From assembly GCA_015295945.1 (NCBI GenBank), contig DVED01000071.1, forward strand, positions 1-64,000: 64,000 nucleotides of DNA. Reading direction: 5' to 3'. The notes beneath the pieces were generated by a model. That model made no database searches. It was not told where the DNA came from and saw nothing but the letters and a program-made list of their open reading frames with translations. Made by a program: the position numbers and the translations under genes. Numbering within the stretch: position 1 is the first letter of the stretch; the number at the start of each line of letters is the position of its first letter. The DNA is from Oscillatoriales cyanobacterium M59_W2019_021. Its GTDB lineage: Bacteria > Cyanobacteriota > Cyanobacteriia > Cyanobacteriales > Geitlerinemataceae. This document shows, piece after piece, positions 1 to 8,617 of the stretch.

Positions 1-147
1 CTCAGTACGGGTTAAGCAAAACCCTGTATCCCTTGTTGGGGTTTGGGGTTTGGGGTTGGTTAGTTGTTAGTTGTTAGTTGTTAGTTGTTTCTCTCCCCCT
101 GCCTCCCCGGCTCCCCTTCACCGGAAGCTGTCTTATCCCGTACTGAG
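1..147. repeat. STRR cluster bracketed by an inverted repeat
   Basis: A GGGTTTG-like tract (about 40-58) runs into four TTAGTTG heptamers and then a CTCCCC-rich tract (about 91-118). The cluster is bracketed by a 16-base inverted repeat, CTCAGTACGGGTTAAG at 1-16 and its complement with one mismatch at 132-147. The same composite (GGGTTTG, TTAGTTG, TTTCTCTCCCCCTGC) recurs almost unchanged near 26037-26110. No gene is evident before 247. The element may extend beyond the left edge of the window. Confidence 0.75.
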
Positions 148-246
148 GTTCCTATTACTGTCTAACTACTCCTGCCATCCTGCACTAACACTTTATGAGA
201 GGGTCGATCGCGGTAAAATCCCGATCGAGACCGAACATCCCTCATA

Positions 247-1152
247 TTGCCCAAAATCGTCAAAATCGTGTTTCCAGATTTTCTTCCCCCTGCCGTCCGC
301 AATTTGACCGAGCCTACCTCGATCGCCCTCGCCCAAAACCTGTACGTTACCGACATTACCACCCCCTTAAGCCCGCAGCCCATTCCCACCGCCGCCGTGC
401 GTCAAGGCACGGGCGATCCGCCGATCCTGCTGCTGCACGGGTTCGATAGTTCGGTATTCGAGTTTCGTCGCTTGTTGCCCCTGCTAGCCACCGATCGCGA
501 AACCCTGGCGGTCGATTTACTGGGTTTTGGATTTACCGATCGCTTGACCGTCAGCGCCATTGCCTGTGACACCATCAAAACCCACCTCTACGAGTTTTGG
601 AAAACCGAAATTACCCGACCGATGGTCTTGGTGGGCGCGTCCATGGGAGGTGCGGCGGCGATCGACTTTACCCTCACCTATCCCGAAGCCGTCGATCGCC
701 TGATTTTAATCGGCAGTGCCGGAATTGCCAAAGGTCCGATCGTCGGCAAATTTCTCGTCCCCCCCTTCGACTATTTCGCTGCTGACTTTCTGCGTCGCCC
801 GCAAGTCAGAAAAAGCATCAGCCAAACGGCGTATTACGACAAAACCTTAAATTCTGCGGACGCGCAATTGTGCGCGGCGCTGCACCTGGCTATGCCGGGT
901 TGGCATCGCGCCACCATCGCCTTTACCAAAAGCGGTGGCTACGGTTCGTTTCGCGATCGCCTCCATCAAATTCAGCAGCAGACCCTGATCCTCTGGGGCA
1001 GAAACGATCGCATTTTGGGAACCCGAGATGCGGCACAATTCGAGAAGGCGATCGATCGCAGCCAACTGATTTGGATCGACAACTCCGGTCACGTTCCTCA
1101 CCTAGAAAAACCCCAAGTTACAGTCCAACATATTCTAGACTTTGTGAAATGA
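247..1152 (+). CDS. Alpha/beta-fold hydrolase
   Basis: A 301-residue single-domain alpha/beta hydrolase of unknown substrate. The oxyanion-hole region reads LLLHGFDSS (about 61-69), the nucleophile elbow is GASMGG (about 130) and the catalytic histidine lies in SGHVPHLEKP near the C terminus. A DRILG stretch before it probably carries the acid. No signal peptide is evident, so it is probably cytoplasmic. The reading frame has a stop at 214-216 and the only usual start codon after it is the TTG at 247, so a TTG start is inferred. The gene at 1426 is a second hydrolase of the same length and strand. STRRs separate the two, which argues against one tight operon. The fold is clear; the substrate cannot be read from sequence. 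Confidence 0.87.
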   Translation: MPKIVKIVFPDFLPPAVRNLTEPTSIALAQNLYVTDITTPLSPQPIPTAAVRQGTGDPPILLLHGFDSSVFEFRRLLPLLATDRETLAVDLLGFGFTDRLTVSAIACDTIKTHLYEFWKTEITRPMVLVGASMGGAAAIDFTLTYPEAVDRLILIGSAGIAKGPIVGKFLVPPFDYFAADFLRRPQVRKSISQTAYYDKTLNSADAQLCAALHLAMPGWHRATIAFTKSGGYGSFRDRLHQIQQQTLILWGRNDRILGTRDAAQFEKAIDRSQLIWIDNSGHVPHLEKPQVTVQHILDFVK

Positions 1153-1425
1153 GGGATAGTTGCTTATTGGGTATGGGGTGTTGGGGATTTGGGGTTTGTT
1201 AGTGGTTAGTTGTTAGTGGTTAGTTGCTTCTCTCCCTCTGCTCAAGAAAGCTTCCCCTGCCTCCCCGGCTCAAGAAAGCTCCCCTGCTCATCTCAACACG
1301 CAGGCAGGGAGTATCGCCATTGCCCCGACAAAATGTAACAATTACTTTACAATCGCAGAAAGAGGCGATCGGTTGTATCTCCATCAGAGTCGAACCCATC
1401 GATTACCCATTACCCCCACACCTTT
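1153..1425. repeat. Intergenic STRR tracts between the two hydrolase genes
   Basis: These 273 bases hold no gene. They contain GGGGTTTG-like units, TTAGTGG/TTAGTTG heptamers (about 1199-1229) and a CTCCCC-rich tract broken twice by CAAGAAAGCT (about 1230-1290). The CAAGAAAGCT insertion also appears, in one or other orientation, in the repeat clusters near 23830, 28733 and 42770. A short CCCATTA run (about 1406-1418) sits just upstream of the 1426 start. Confidence 0.7.
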
Positions 1426-2331
1426 ATGTTTTCTGGAACGACAACACCATCGACATCAATTCCCACCGCCACCTGGCAGTGGCGCGGATTTCCCATCGGC
1501 TATCAAACCCTGGGAGAAACCGGACCCGCCGTCGTCTTAATTCACGGTTTCGGCGCATCGGGGGGACACTGGCGCAAAAATCTCCCATTTCTAGCGCAAA
1601 CTTGCCGCGTTTATACCATCGATCTCATCGGTTTCGGACGGTCTGCCAAACCGACCCCCGGACAGGACATCGACTATACCTTTGAAACTTGGGGGGATCA
1701 AATTGCCGATTTTTGTCGGGAAGTGGTGGGAGGCAAAGCGTTTTTAGCGGGCAATTCCATCGGTTGTATCGCGGCGATGCAGGCAGCCGTCAGCCATCCG
1801 GAGATCGCCCTCGGTGTCGTCCAGCTTAACTGTTCGTTGCGGTTATTGCACGATCGCCGTCGGGAGTCCCAATCTTGGGCGAAGCGCATGGGTGCGCCTC
1901 TGTTACAGCGTTTGCTGAGTGTCAAACCCGTGGGCGAGTTTTTCTTCCGGCAACTAGCAACGCCGAAAACTGTCCGCCAGATTTTGCTCAAAGCCTATCG
2001 ACGATCGGAAGCTGTCACCGACGAGTTGATCGATCTGATTTTACAACCCGCACGAGATCGAGGGGCAAGCGATGTTTTCGTTGCCTTTACCCGCTATTCC
2101 CAAGGTCCTTTACCGGAAGAATTACTGGAAAAATTGCCCTGTCCGACGCTGATTTTGTGGGGGACGGACGATCCCTGGGAACCGATCGAATTGGGTCGCA
2201 AATTCGCGGATTTTGCAGCGGTCGATCGCTTTATTCCCCTAGATGGCGTGGGGCATTGCCCCCAAGACGAAGCTCCGGAACTCGTCAACCCGATCGTTCG
2301 GGATTGGATTTTAACAGCGACCAATGGGTAA
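1426..2331 (+). CDS. Alpha/beta-fold hydrolase
   Basis: A 301-residue alpha/beta hydrolase. It shows VVLIHGFGASGGHW (about 41-54, oxyanion region), GNSIGC (about 110, nucleophile serine) and GVGHCPQDEAPE (about 276-287, catalytic histidine). A GTDDPWEP segment before the histidine fits the acid region. The pattern resembles the pheophytinase-like and haloalkane-dehalogenase-like hydrolases common in cyanobacteria, but nothing here fixes a substrate. The ATG at 1426 follows a CCCATTA repeat and lacks a strong Shine-Dalgarno. The protein's own start of about ten Ser/Thr-rich residues before TWQWRG is probably disordered. The 1-1152 gene is a distant relative upstream on the same strand. Confidence 0.87.
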   Translation: MFSGTTTPSTSIPTATWQWRGFPIGYQTLGETGPAVVLIHGFGASGGHWRKNLPFLAQTCRVYTIDLIGFGRSAKPTPGQDIDYTFETWGDQIADFCREVVGGKAFLAGNSIGCIAAMQAAVSHPEIALGVVQLNCSLRLLHDRRRESQSWAKRMGAPLLQRLLSVKPVGEFFFRQLATPKTVRQILLKAYRRSEAVTDELIDLILQPARDRGASDVFVAFTRYSQGPLPEELLEKLPCPTLILWGTDDPWEPIELGRKFADFAAVDRFIPLDGVGHCPQDEAPELVNPIVRDWILTATNG

Positions 2332-2865
2332 TGGGTGATTGGGAATTGACCAACCCCAAAGGACTGATGACAGACAAAAAAAACCAGCTCGCGCTAGGCT
2401 CAAAGCTGGGAGAAAGTTCAATGACGACGCTTTTTTTCAGAAAGATAGATTTCTGTCTGCGAGTTGCTGCTTATCTCAAGCTTTCAAACTCTGTGATTTT
2501 TATCCCTCTTGTAAACTAATGTAACGCATTAATTAAGTTTTGTAAATAGGTCGAAGAGAAAAAGTCTCCCCAAGGTTCTCCAACCTGTCTGAATGAGGTC
2601 ATCAGAAGGCAGAAGCCAGAAGAGGAGTTTTTGTCAGAAGCTTGAACTCCTCCCAAAAACTCTTTCCCCTCAAGGAAGAGGCTTGTACCCGCGATTCTTG
2701 GTCAAATCCACCGGAATTTACTCGATCCGGTCGAGATCGCCTGGCATCGATCGACCCGTCAATAGGTCTCACAACGGCTCTGGGAACTGCTATAGCCCCC
2801 AGAAGTGTTAGCGTAGGTAACAGACCAACGTTTGTTGCGACGCAACCTCAGCCCATTCTCCCCTC
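2332..2865. other. Intergenic region upstream of panB with hairpins
   Basis: These 534 bases hold no convincing gene; the short ORFs in the track lack recognisable features. After a short AATGGGT repeat there is a small hairpin with CAGAAA/TTTCTG arms (about 2438-2455), and a stronger one with 8-base arms GAGGAGTT/AACTCCTC at 2622-2652. The AT-rich stretch around 2500-2550 could hold the panB promoter. A long panB leader or a small RNA is possible but unproven. Confidence 0.4.
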
Positions 2866-3636
2866 ATGAGCGTAACTCCCCCAAAATTGAGCCAGTGGAA
2901 ACAACAAGGAAAGCGCATCGTGGCGCTGACGGCGTGGGATTACGCGATCGCCCAAATTCTCGATCGTGCTGGGGTGGATGTCATTCTGGTCGGGGATTCT
3001 CTGGCAATGGTGGCGCTGGGATACGACACCACCTTACCGCTGACTTTAGAGGAAACGTTGCACCACGCCAAAGCCGTTTGTCGTGGGGTCAAAGATGCTT
3101 TAGTCGTTGTGGATTTGCCCTTTTTAACCTACCAGGAAAGCCCTCAACAAGCCTTACATTCGGCAGGACGGGTGTTGAAAGAAACGGGTGCGGGTGGGGT
3201 GAAAATTGAAGGCGGCTATCCGGAAATGGCCCAAACCGTGGTGCGTTTGGTTCGTGCGGGAATTCCGGTGATGGGTCACGTTGGCTTAACTCCGCAGTCG
3301 GTGCGCCAAGTGGGATATCGGCAACAGGGAAAAACTGAAGCCGATCGCGATCGGATTTTATCCGAAGCGATCGCCCTCGAATGTGCTGGAGCCTTCGCGA
3401 TCGTCCTCGAACACATCCCCGCCGATTTCGCCGCCACGATTACATCCAAACTCTCCATTCCCACCATCGGCATCGGTGCGGGTTCCCACTGCGACGGACA
3501 AATCCTCGTTACCCACGATTTGTTGGGACTCTCCGACAAACAACCTCCCTTCGCCAAGGTCTACGCCAACTTGCGGCAAACCATAACTCAAGCTGTTGAT
3601 GAATACTCTCGGGAAGTTCGCGATCGATCGTTCTAG
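2866..3636 (+). CDS. panB: 3-methyl-2-oxobutanoate hydroxymethyltransferase
   Basis: Ketopantoate hydroxymethyltransferase, which transfers a hydroxymethyl group from 5,10-methylenetetrahydrofolate to alpha-ketoisovalerate in pantothenate and CoA synthesis. At 256 residues it is full length for PanB. It has the conserved [22 protein letters not shown] segment (about 41-63), the GGVKIEGG motif (about 110) and GHVGLTPQS (about 140), followed by the C-terminal [25 protein letters not shown] block. These carry the family metal and substrate contacts. The ATG at 2866 is well placed. It stands alone here; no panC or panD is adjacent. Cytoplasmic. Confidence 0.96.
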   Translation: MSVTPPKLSQWKQQGKRIVALTAWDYAIAQILDRAGVDVILVGDSLAMVALGYDTTLPLTLEETLHHAKAVCRGVKDALVVVDLPFLTYQESPQQALHSAGRVLKETGAGGVKIEGGYPEMAQTVVRLVRAGIPVMGHVGLTPQSVRQVGYRQQGKTEADRDRILSEAIALECAGAFAIVLEHIPADFAATITSKLSIPTIGIGAGSHCDGQILVTHDLLGLSDKQPPFAKVYANLRQTITQAVDEYSREVRDRSF

Positions 3637-3720
3637 AGGATTTGACGGAACCCTGATGTTTTGGCGAAGTTCTCCAATCTGGGCTTTTCCGAATGTGTAA
3701 CAACCCTATCTTAGCCTAGA

Positions 3721-3738
3721 TGTTCCAAATTTGGAACA
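3721..3738. promoter_or_regulatory. Perfect 18-base palindrome, candidate operator
   Basis: TGTTCCAAATTTGGAACA is a perfect inverted repeat 36 bases before the ATG of the small XRE-type regulator at 3775. Its length, dyad symmetry and position suit an operator for a dimeric helix-turn-helix protein, so autorepression is a reasonable inference. No experimental support is visible. Confidence 0.6.
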
Positions 3739-3774
3739 TTTACTCAGTTATAAGCCTCTGACACAATGTGAGGC

Positions 3775-4002
3775 ATGGGCAGAGCAGGGAAAGCACTGAA
3801 ACAGGTATTAGAAGCGTATGGCATCAGTCAAAATCGATTAGCCGTTGTCATGGATGTAGGACGTTCCAACATTCACCGTTGGGTGAATGGAACCACCGAT
3901 CCGGTTGCTGAAGCTGTACTGGAAATTCGGGATGCGCTACAGCAGATCGATCCAGAGGCGGCAACGGAATTCATTCGCCTGTATTTGGGAGAAGAAGATT
4001 AA
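3775..4002 (+). CDS. Small XRE-family helix-turn-helix regulator
   Basis: A 75-residue protein that is almost entirely one Cro/C1-type helix-turn-helix: LKQVLEAYGISQNRLAVVMDVGRSNIHRWVNGTTDPVAEAVLEIRDAL. The recognition helix is around SNIHRW (about 42-47). There is no sensor or catalytic domain, so it is likely a minimal DNA-binding dimer. The perfect palindrome at 3721-3738 is the obvious candidate operator. It could be the antitoxin-like half of a pair, but the only ORF downstream is a 33-residue remnant at 4006. Confident on the fold, not on the target. Confidence 0.85.
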   Translation: MGRAGKALKQVLEAYGISQNRLAVVMDVGRSNIHRWVNGTTDPVAEAVLEIRDALQQIDPEAATEFIRLYLGEED

Positions 4003-4005
4003 ATT

Positions 4006-4107
4006 TTGTACATTTATTGCTGGGAAGATATCGCTCGATATGAGGGGATGACGATCAAAGAACTCGAATCGCGCTGGCTAGCCGAAGAAAATTTTGAACT
4101 GGAGTAA
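4006..4107 (+). CDS. Possible very short ORF or gene remnant
   Basis: Starting three bases after the XRE stop codon, a TTG opens a frame of 33 residues ending ARYEGMTIKELESRWLAEENFELE. It is too short for the ORF track. The charged, helix-prone sequence with clean coding character looks like the C-terminal end of a protein, or a microprotein translated with the regulator. I do not recognise a family. It could equally be chance. Confidence 0.2.
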   Translation: MYIYCWEDIARYEGMTIKELESRWLAEENFELE

Positions 4108-4282
4108 ATCCGCCCATTCCCCACTCCCAATTAAGTTGTGAATTTCGTCCCGATCGCCGTAAACTAGTCAATTATACGCAGGCTGTCGATCTATTTTCGG
4201 TCTCTGTTATAGGTAAATTTGCTCACTTATCGCTTGCTCCGTTTTCAAAGCCTGCTGTTCGATACGGCGTGTTAGCAGACTT

Positions 4283-4373
4283 GGCAACTGGAATGCCTGT
4301 TAAACTCCAGTTGTGCCGTCGATCGACTTCCATCGTGTCATTAAGCCTTCACGGGTAGTCTTCGTAGCTACCC
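4283..4373 (+). promoter_or_regulatory. Two hairpins in the guaA upstream region
   Basis: CAACTGGA (4285-4292) pairs with TCCAGTTG (4306-4313), and the stem can extend by GGC/GCC with a bulge. A second hairpin GGGTAG/CTACCC lies near 4352-4372, followed by CCTCTTTC about 20 bases before the ATG. They may shape a guaA leader. The xpt-type purine riboswitch core was not recognised here. Confidence 0.35.
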
Positions 4374-4400
4374 CTCTTTCGTAGTATCCGACATCCGCAC

Positions 4401-6014
4401 ATGACTGTACAAACGCAAACTCCCGAAACTCCCTTGGACTCTAGCTTCAAAGCCCTCGATCAGCAAACGATTATCATCCTTGATTTTGGGTCTCAGTATT
4501 CAGAATTGATCGCCCGGCGCATCCGCGAGACTCAAGTGTATTCCGAAGTGCTGTCCTACCGCACTAGCGCTAAAGAATTGCGCCAATTCAACCCCAAAGG
4601 CATCATCCTCTCCGGGGGTCCGAGTTCGGTGTACGACAACAACGCGCCGAAATGCGATCCCGAAATTTGGCAACTCGGTATTCCCATTTTGGGGGTGTGC
4701 TACGGGATGCAACTGATGGTGCAACAATTGGGCGGTGTCGTCGAACGCGCCAAACGCGCCGAGTATGGCAAAGCGGCACTATTTGTAGACGATCCCACGG
4801 ATTTGCTGACCAACGTGGAAGATGGCAGTACCATGTGGATGTCCCACGCCGATTCCGTCACCCAGTTACCCTCCGGTTTTGAGGTGCTGGCGCATACGGA
4901 AAATACGGAGGGGGCAGCCATTGCCGATCACGAGCGAAAATTCTACGGCGTGCAGTTCCACCCCGAAGTGGTGCATTCCGTCGGCGGATTGGCGCTAATT
5001 CGCAACTTCGTCTACCACATCTGTCGGTGCGAACCCACTTGGACGACAGAAGCCTTCGTGGAGGAAGCCATCCGGGAAGTTCGGGCGAAAGTGGGCGATA
5101 AGCGCGTGTTGTTGGCGCTGTCGGGGGGTGTAGATTCCTCCACGCTGGCGTTCTTGCTGCACAAGGCGATCGGCGATCGCCTCACCTGTATGTTCATCGA
5201 TCAGGGGTTCATGCGCAAGTACGAACCGGAACGGTTGGTGAAACTCTTTGAAGAACAGTTTCACATCCACGTCGAATACGTTAACGCTCGCGAGCGCTTC
5301 CTGGAAATGCTCGATGGCGTGACCGATCCCGAAGAAAAGCGCCGCCGCATCGGACACGAGTTTATCCGGGTGTTTGAAGAAGAATCCAAGCGCCTCGGAC
5401 CGTTTGATTATTTGGCGCAAGGAACGTTGTATCCCGACGTGATCGAGTCGGCGGATACCAATGTCGATCCCCAAACGGGAGAACGGGTGGCGGTGAAGAT
5501 TAAGAGTCACCACAATGTCGGCGGATTGCCGAAGGATCTGCGGTTTAAGTTGGTCGAACCGTTGCGGAAGCTGTTTAAGGATGAAGTGCGGAAAGTGGGG
5601 CGATCTCTCGGATTGCCCGAAGAAATCGTCGGGCGCCAACCTTTCCCCGGTCCGGGATTGGCAATTCGCATCCTCGGCGAAGTGACCGCAGAACGCCTGA
5701 ATATTCTTCGGGATGCCGATTTGATCGTCCGCCAGGAAATCAACCGTCACGGGTTTTACAATCAGTTGTGGCAGGCGTTCGCGGTGTTGTTACCCATTCG
5801 CAGCGTGGGGGTGATGGGCGATCGGCGCACCTATGCCTATCCGGTGGTTCTCCGCTTTGTTTCTAGCGAAGATGGGATGACGGCGGATTGGTCGCGGGTT
5901 CCTTACGATCTCCTGGAGTTGATTTCTAACCGCATCGTCAACGAAGTGGAAGGGGTCAATCGGGTGGTTTACGATATCACCTCCAAACCCCCTGGAACGA
6001 TCGAGTGGGAGTGA
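4401..6014 (+). CDS. guaA: GMP synthase (glutamine-hydrolysing)
   Basis: Converts XMP to GMP using ATP and glutamine, the last step of guanine nucleotide synthesis. The 537-residue protein has both expected parts. The class I glutamine amidotransferase domain shows the nucleophile in LGVCYGMQ (Cys about 100) and the His-Glu pair in FHPEVVHS (about 190). The ATP-pyrophosphatase domain shows the P-loop LSGGVDSS (about 240), and the C-terminal dimerisation domain ends PPGTIEWE as in other GuaA proteins. The ATG at 4401 gives a short cyanobacterial-type N-terminal extension before the amidotransferase domain. Convergent with the gene at 6212, with a hairpin between them. Cytoplasmic. Confidence 0.97.
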   Translation: MTVQTQTPETPLDSSFKALDQQTIIILDFGSQYSELIARRIRETQVYSEVLSYRTSAKELRQFNPKGIILSGGPSSVYDNNAPKCDPEIWQLGIPILGVCYGMQLMVQQLGGVVERAKRAEYGKAALFVDDPTDLLTNVEDGSTMWMSHADSVTQLPSGFEVLAHTENTEGAAIADHERKFYGVQFHPEVVHSVGGLALIRNFVYHICRCEPTWTTEAFVEEAIREVRAKVGDKRVLLALSGGVDSSTLAFLLHKAIGDRLTCMFIDQGFMRKYEPERLVKLFEEQFHIHVEYVNARERFLEMLDGVTDPEEKRRRIGHEFIRVFEEESKRLGPFDYLAQGTLYPDVIESADTNVDPQTGERVAVKIKSHHNVGGLPKDLRFKLVEPLRKLFKDEVRKVGRSLGLPEEIVGRQPFPGPGLAIRILGEVTAERLNILRDADLIVRQEINRHGFYNQLWQAFAVLLPIRSVGVMGDRRTYAYPVVLRFVSSEDGMTADWSRVPYDLLELISNRIVNEVEGVNRVVYDITSKPPGTIEWE

Positions 6015-6025
6015 TAGAAGAAGAA

Positions 6026-6062
6026 TTCAGGAGTTCAGGAGTTCAGGAGTTCAGGAGTTCAG
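6026..6062. repeat. Tandem 8-base repeat TTCAGGAG
   Basis: Four full copies plus five bases of TTCAGGAG directly follow guaA. Related CTCCTGAACTCC sequence in the opposite orientation appears at about 6174-6190, so the ends of the intergenic region can pair. Unlike the other tandem repeats in the window, its period is 8, not 7. Confidence 0.85.
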
Positions 6063-6125
6063 AATCAATCAGTGGAGAATTCTAAACTGGCTCCTGACTC
6101 CTAAATTCTATTTTGGTAATAAGAC

Positions 6126-6153
6126 ATAAGTTATGGAAATCTTCATAACTTAT
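6126..6153. terminator. Hairpin between convergent guaA and the M41-like gene
   Basis: ATAAGTTATG and CATAACTTAT form a perfect 10-base stem with an 8-base loop, followed on the + strand by a T-rich stretch. The position between two convergent genes suits a bidirectional terminator, though the stem is AT-rich. Confidence 0.55.
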
Positions 6154-6211
6154 TTACTTTTTCGGGCTTGATTACTCCTGAACTCCTGTAGGCGAAGCCA
6201 GCTCGCAGCGC

Positions 6212-6886
6212 TTACTCCTCAGATATCGCTTTCTGGCATTCTGCGACCGGAAGGCGATTTTTCATGGCTTCCACTAGGCGATCGTACGCTTGGGAGTTGG
6301 ACTCTATCAGGGTTTTGGCTTGTAAGATCGCCCACCGTTCTCGCGCTGAGATATCGGAGATTGCCGGACGCAGTTGAGTGAGAACGCCGCGCAGTTGTAA
6401 GAGATCGTCGTCGCCTCCTTCTGCCGAACCGTAGGCGAGGGTTTCCGCTGCGATCCCCGCCATCCAAATGGTGGCGTAGCGATTGAGCAGGCGATCGCTA
6501 ATTTGACCTTGTTGCAGTTGTTCGAGGAGTTGGCGATCGTCGAATTGCACGCCACCGCGTCCTTTTTGACCTTGCCGGAAGGCTTCCCAAGCGGAGAGGG
6601 TATACCCGGAGATGGGAACCTCCAATAAGTGTGCCACCAGGAAGTGTCCCGCTTCGTGCCGCGTCACCCGCAACCGCCGTTCTTCCGAGGTTCCGGCGAT
6701 CGCATCGAGGAGAATTTCCAATCCGCGACCCTGCCAACCCAAGGTATCGATCGTCACCAACCCCAACAATCCCGCCACCGCCACTGCCGGAACCGTCGGC
6801 GATAGATTAATTAGCGGTCCGAGTAACGCCGACATGGTGAACAGGAAAACGGTAATCGCAATAAGATTTAAGCTGATAGGATTCAT
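6212..6886 (-). CDS. Membrane-anchored M41-like (FtsH peptidase-type) protein without AAA domain
   Basis: Two hydrophobic segments (LNLIAITVFLFTMSALLGPL and TVPAVAVAGLLGLVTI) precede a peptidase-like region with HEAGH, the zinc-binding helix of M41 peptidases, in RVTRHEAGHFLVAHLLEVP. A later GGDDDLLQ segment resembles the part of FtsH that carries the third metal ligand. No Walker A or AAA module is present, so this is the stand-alone FtsH-like protein known from cyanobacteria. The ATG at 6886 (MNPISLN) is preferred because it puts the first membrane segment near the N terminus; 6916 and 7003 are also possible. Active peptidase or chaperone-like partner of FtsH cannot be decided from sequence. 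Confidence 0.75.
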   Translation of the reverse strand: MNPISLNLIAITVFLFTMSALLGPLINLSPTVPAVAVAGLLGLVTIDTLGWQGRGLEILLDAIAGTSEERRLRVTRHEAGHFLVAHLLEVPISGYTLSAWEAFRQGQKGRGGVQFDDRQLLEQLQQGQISDRLLNRYATIWMAGIAAETLAYGSAEGGDDDLLQLRGVLTQLRPAISDISARERWAILQAKTLIESNSQAYDRLVEAMKNRLPVAECQKAISEE

Positions 6887-7105
6887 GGGTAATGGAGAAG
6901 GCGATCGGGAGAACATCACTGCTTCATTATTACGGATCGATCGTCCCTTGGGGGATTTCTGGAATCGCGCATCACCACATTGACGCTTAAGGCGGGTTTT
7001 CAAACTGCTGAAGAAGGGCGAAGCATTTGGGTTCTAGATCTTGGGTTTAGCTGGGGATTTACCGCCCAAATGCTAAGCGCAAGAGCGCTGGCTTCGCCTA
7101 CGCCC

Positions 7106-8026
7106 CTACGAGCGATCGAACCCGAAAAAGAGTCGCAACACGTATTCCATCCGACCCGACCACGATTCTTCGGTATGCTGACCGATGGGATCTTCGACGA
7201 CAAACAAATCTTCGTTTTCCCGATAGCCAAATTGTCGAATCAGGAGATCGCGCATTTCTCTGCCGCGAACGGTCGATCGTTCTTCGATAAATGCGTTGTG
7301 GAATCCCCCGTCTCTCACCAAACCCCAGTCCAAATAAATTTGCGGTCGTCGGGCGGGATCTTTAAGGGTTTTCGACGCTAAATCGACCAGTGCCGAAGAT
7401 TCCAACGACGCCAACGAAGGACCGAATAATTGAAATAACGACATATCCGTCACCGAATCCAAACCTACCCAAAACGATGGCGACAGTGCCGCTACCCGCC
7501 GGAATTTATCGGGATGTTGGGTGGCAGTATAAAAGGCAGCCAAACCTCCGTGAGACGAACCCAAAATCAGGGTGTTTTCTGCCTCGGGAAGCGTTCGATA
7601 TTCGTCGTCGATAAAGCCTTTAACCGAGTGTGCCAGATAGCGGGCATAAGCGTCCAAACCGCCCCAATTTTGACCCCAAACGGGTGCGTGGGTGTATTCA
7701 AAATCGCGATCGACCGGAGCAATGGCAACGATGATGACCCGACCGATGGCATTACTAAGATACAGTCGCGAGAGTAAGGTGGGGAGGTTCCAGGTTTTGC
7801 CATACGCACCTCCGGGAAAAAAGACCGTATGACCGTCGTTGGCGTAAATGACGGGGTAGCGTTCTCTAGACACTTCGTAGTTGCGGGGTAGGAAGAGGTG
7901 TACGGTCCGCGGCGTGTCTTCGGGTCCGGCAACTTGAAAGCGATCGTAGGTATGGAAAAATCCGCCCCAATGCCCGCGATCGTGAAACCAACACTCCTGT
8001 CCGCCTTTGATAAATTGCTCTGCCAT
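7106..8026 (-). CDS. Esterase-type alpha/beta hydrolase (esterase D-like/COG2819-like)
   Basis: A protein of about 306 residues from the second ATG (MAEQFIKGG), chosen over the upstream in-frame start at 8065 because the extra 13 residues are basic and look non-conserved. RTVHLFLPRNY is the usual opening of this esterase group, followed by YPVIYANDGHTVFF. The nucleophile elbow is GSSHGG (about 160), with the C-terminal histidine probably in GGFHN or EDPIGQHTEESW. The family hydrolyses small esters, siderophore or acyl substrates. No signal peptide is visible. No neighbour suggests a pathway. Confidence 0.8.
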   Translation of the reverse strand: MAEQFIKGGQECWFHDRGHWGGFFHTYDRFQVAGPEDTPRTVHLFLPRNYEVSRERYPVIYANDGHTVFFPGGAYGKTWNLPTLLSRLYLSNAIGRVIIVAIAPVDRDFEYTHAPVWGQNWGGLDAYARYLAHSVKGFIDDEYRTLPEAENTLILGSSHGGLAAFYTATQHPDKFRRVAALSPSFWVGLDSVTDMSLFQLFGPSLASLESSALVDLASKTLKDPARRPQIYLDWGLVRDGGFHNAFIEERSTVRGREMRDLLIRQFGYRENEDLFVVEDPIGQHTEESWSGRMEYVLRLFFGFDRS

Positions 8027-8117
8027 CGTGTCGATCGATTTTTTGCGCTTGCTGATTGCGAACACTCTGACACAGGTGGGGTCATTCCGGCAATATGACG
8101 GTTTTGCTGTGGGATAA

Positions 8118-8330
8118 AGGGCGATCGACCTTTTCGTAGGGTGTGTTGAGCGATAGCGAAACGCACCATTTGTTTGTCGAGTTGAGTTTTCATCCTGCCT
8201 CGAACTTAAGTGCGAGGCTAATAGCTGAACTCCATTAAAATGGACTAATCAGATAAATTCTTCTAGTTTTGAGTCATCTTTAGGTGAGTTGAGCTATGAT
8301 CCCAGGAATTAATTCCTGGGTGGGATTAGG
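8118..8330. repeat. Structured repeat, copy A
   Basis: One of two directly repeated units about 290 bases apart (the other is 8408-8617). It runs from AGGGCGATCG through TCGTAGGGTGTGTTGAG and ACGCACC, then a chain of inverted repeats, to an AGGAATTAATTCCT palindrome and a closing GGTGGGAT. The closing stem pairs ATCCTGCC with GGTGGGAT using two G-U pairs, and a CCTCG/CGAGG stem sits inside. See copy B for the covariation. No ORF is convincing. Confidence 0.65.
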
Positions 8331-8384
8331 CGATCGATCGAGAGCTATAAAAATCGGCAGTTTGAACTTTAAGGTTGTTTTGAT

Positions 8385-8424
8385 AAAAAAACGATCGCTC
8401 TTGGGGAAGGGCGATCGTTTTTTT
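8385..8424. terminator. Perfect 14-base hairpin with A and T tails
   Basis: Seven A then CGATCGC pairs with GCGATCG then seven T, with a 12-base loop (8399-8410). It is a textbook bidirectional intrinsic terminator built on a HIP1-like core. It lies between the two copies of the structured repeat, and its right arm overlaps the first bases of copy B. Confidence 0.75.
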
Positions 8425-8617
8425 CGTAGGGTGTGTTGAGGGACGAAACGCACCTTTTTTTGTCGGGTTGAGTTTCCATCCCGCCTCAAACTTAAGTGTG
8501 AGGCTCATAGCCCAACTCCATTAAAATGGACTCATAAGATGGAGAATTCTAGTTTTCAGTCATCTTTAGATGAGTTGAGCTATGAGCCAAGGAATTAATT
8601 CCTGGGCGGGATTGGGC
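8408..8617. repeat. Structured repeat, copy B
   Basis: Second copy of the 210-base unit. Pairings that can be drawn by eye are ATCCCGCC/GGCGGGAT (closing), CCTCA/TGAGG, GCTCATAGC/GCTATGAGC, TCCAT/ATGGA, TCATCT/AGATGA and the AGGAATTAATTCCT palindrome. Compared with copy A, the inner stem changes CCTCG/CGAGG to CCTCA/TGAGG, a compensated G-C to A-T change. That supports selection or recent function as a folded element. It could be a non-coding RNA or a MITE-like repeat. Confidence 0.65.

Noticed and set aside
40-118. Possible CRISPR array
   Set aside because: The repeated units here and at the other STRR clusters are contiguous 7-base tandem repeats with no unique spacers, and no cas gene is present.
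4995-5750. 251-residue ORF on the - strand
   Set aside because: It lies entirely inside guaA, whose motifs are intact in the + frame; the antisense protein has no recognisable domain.
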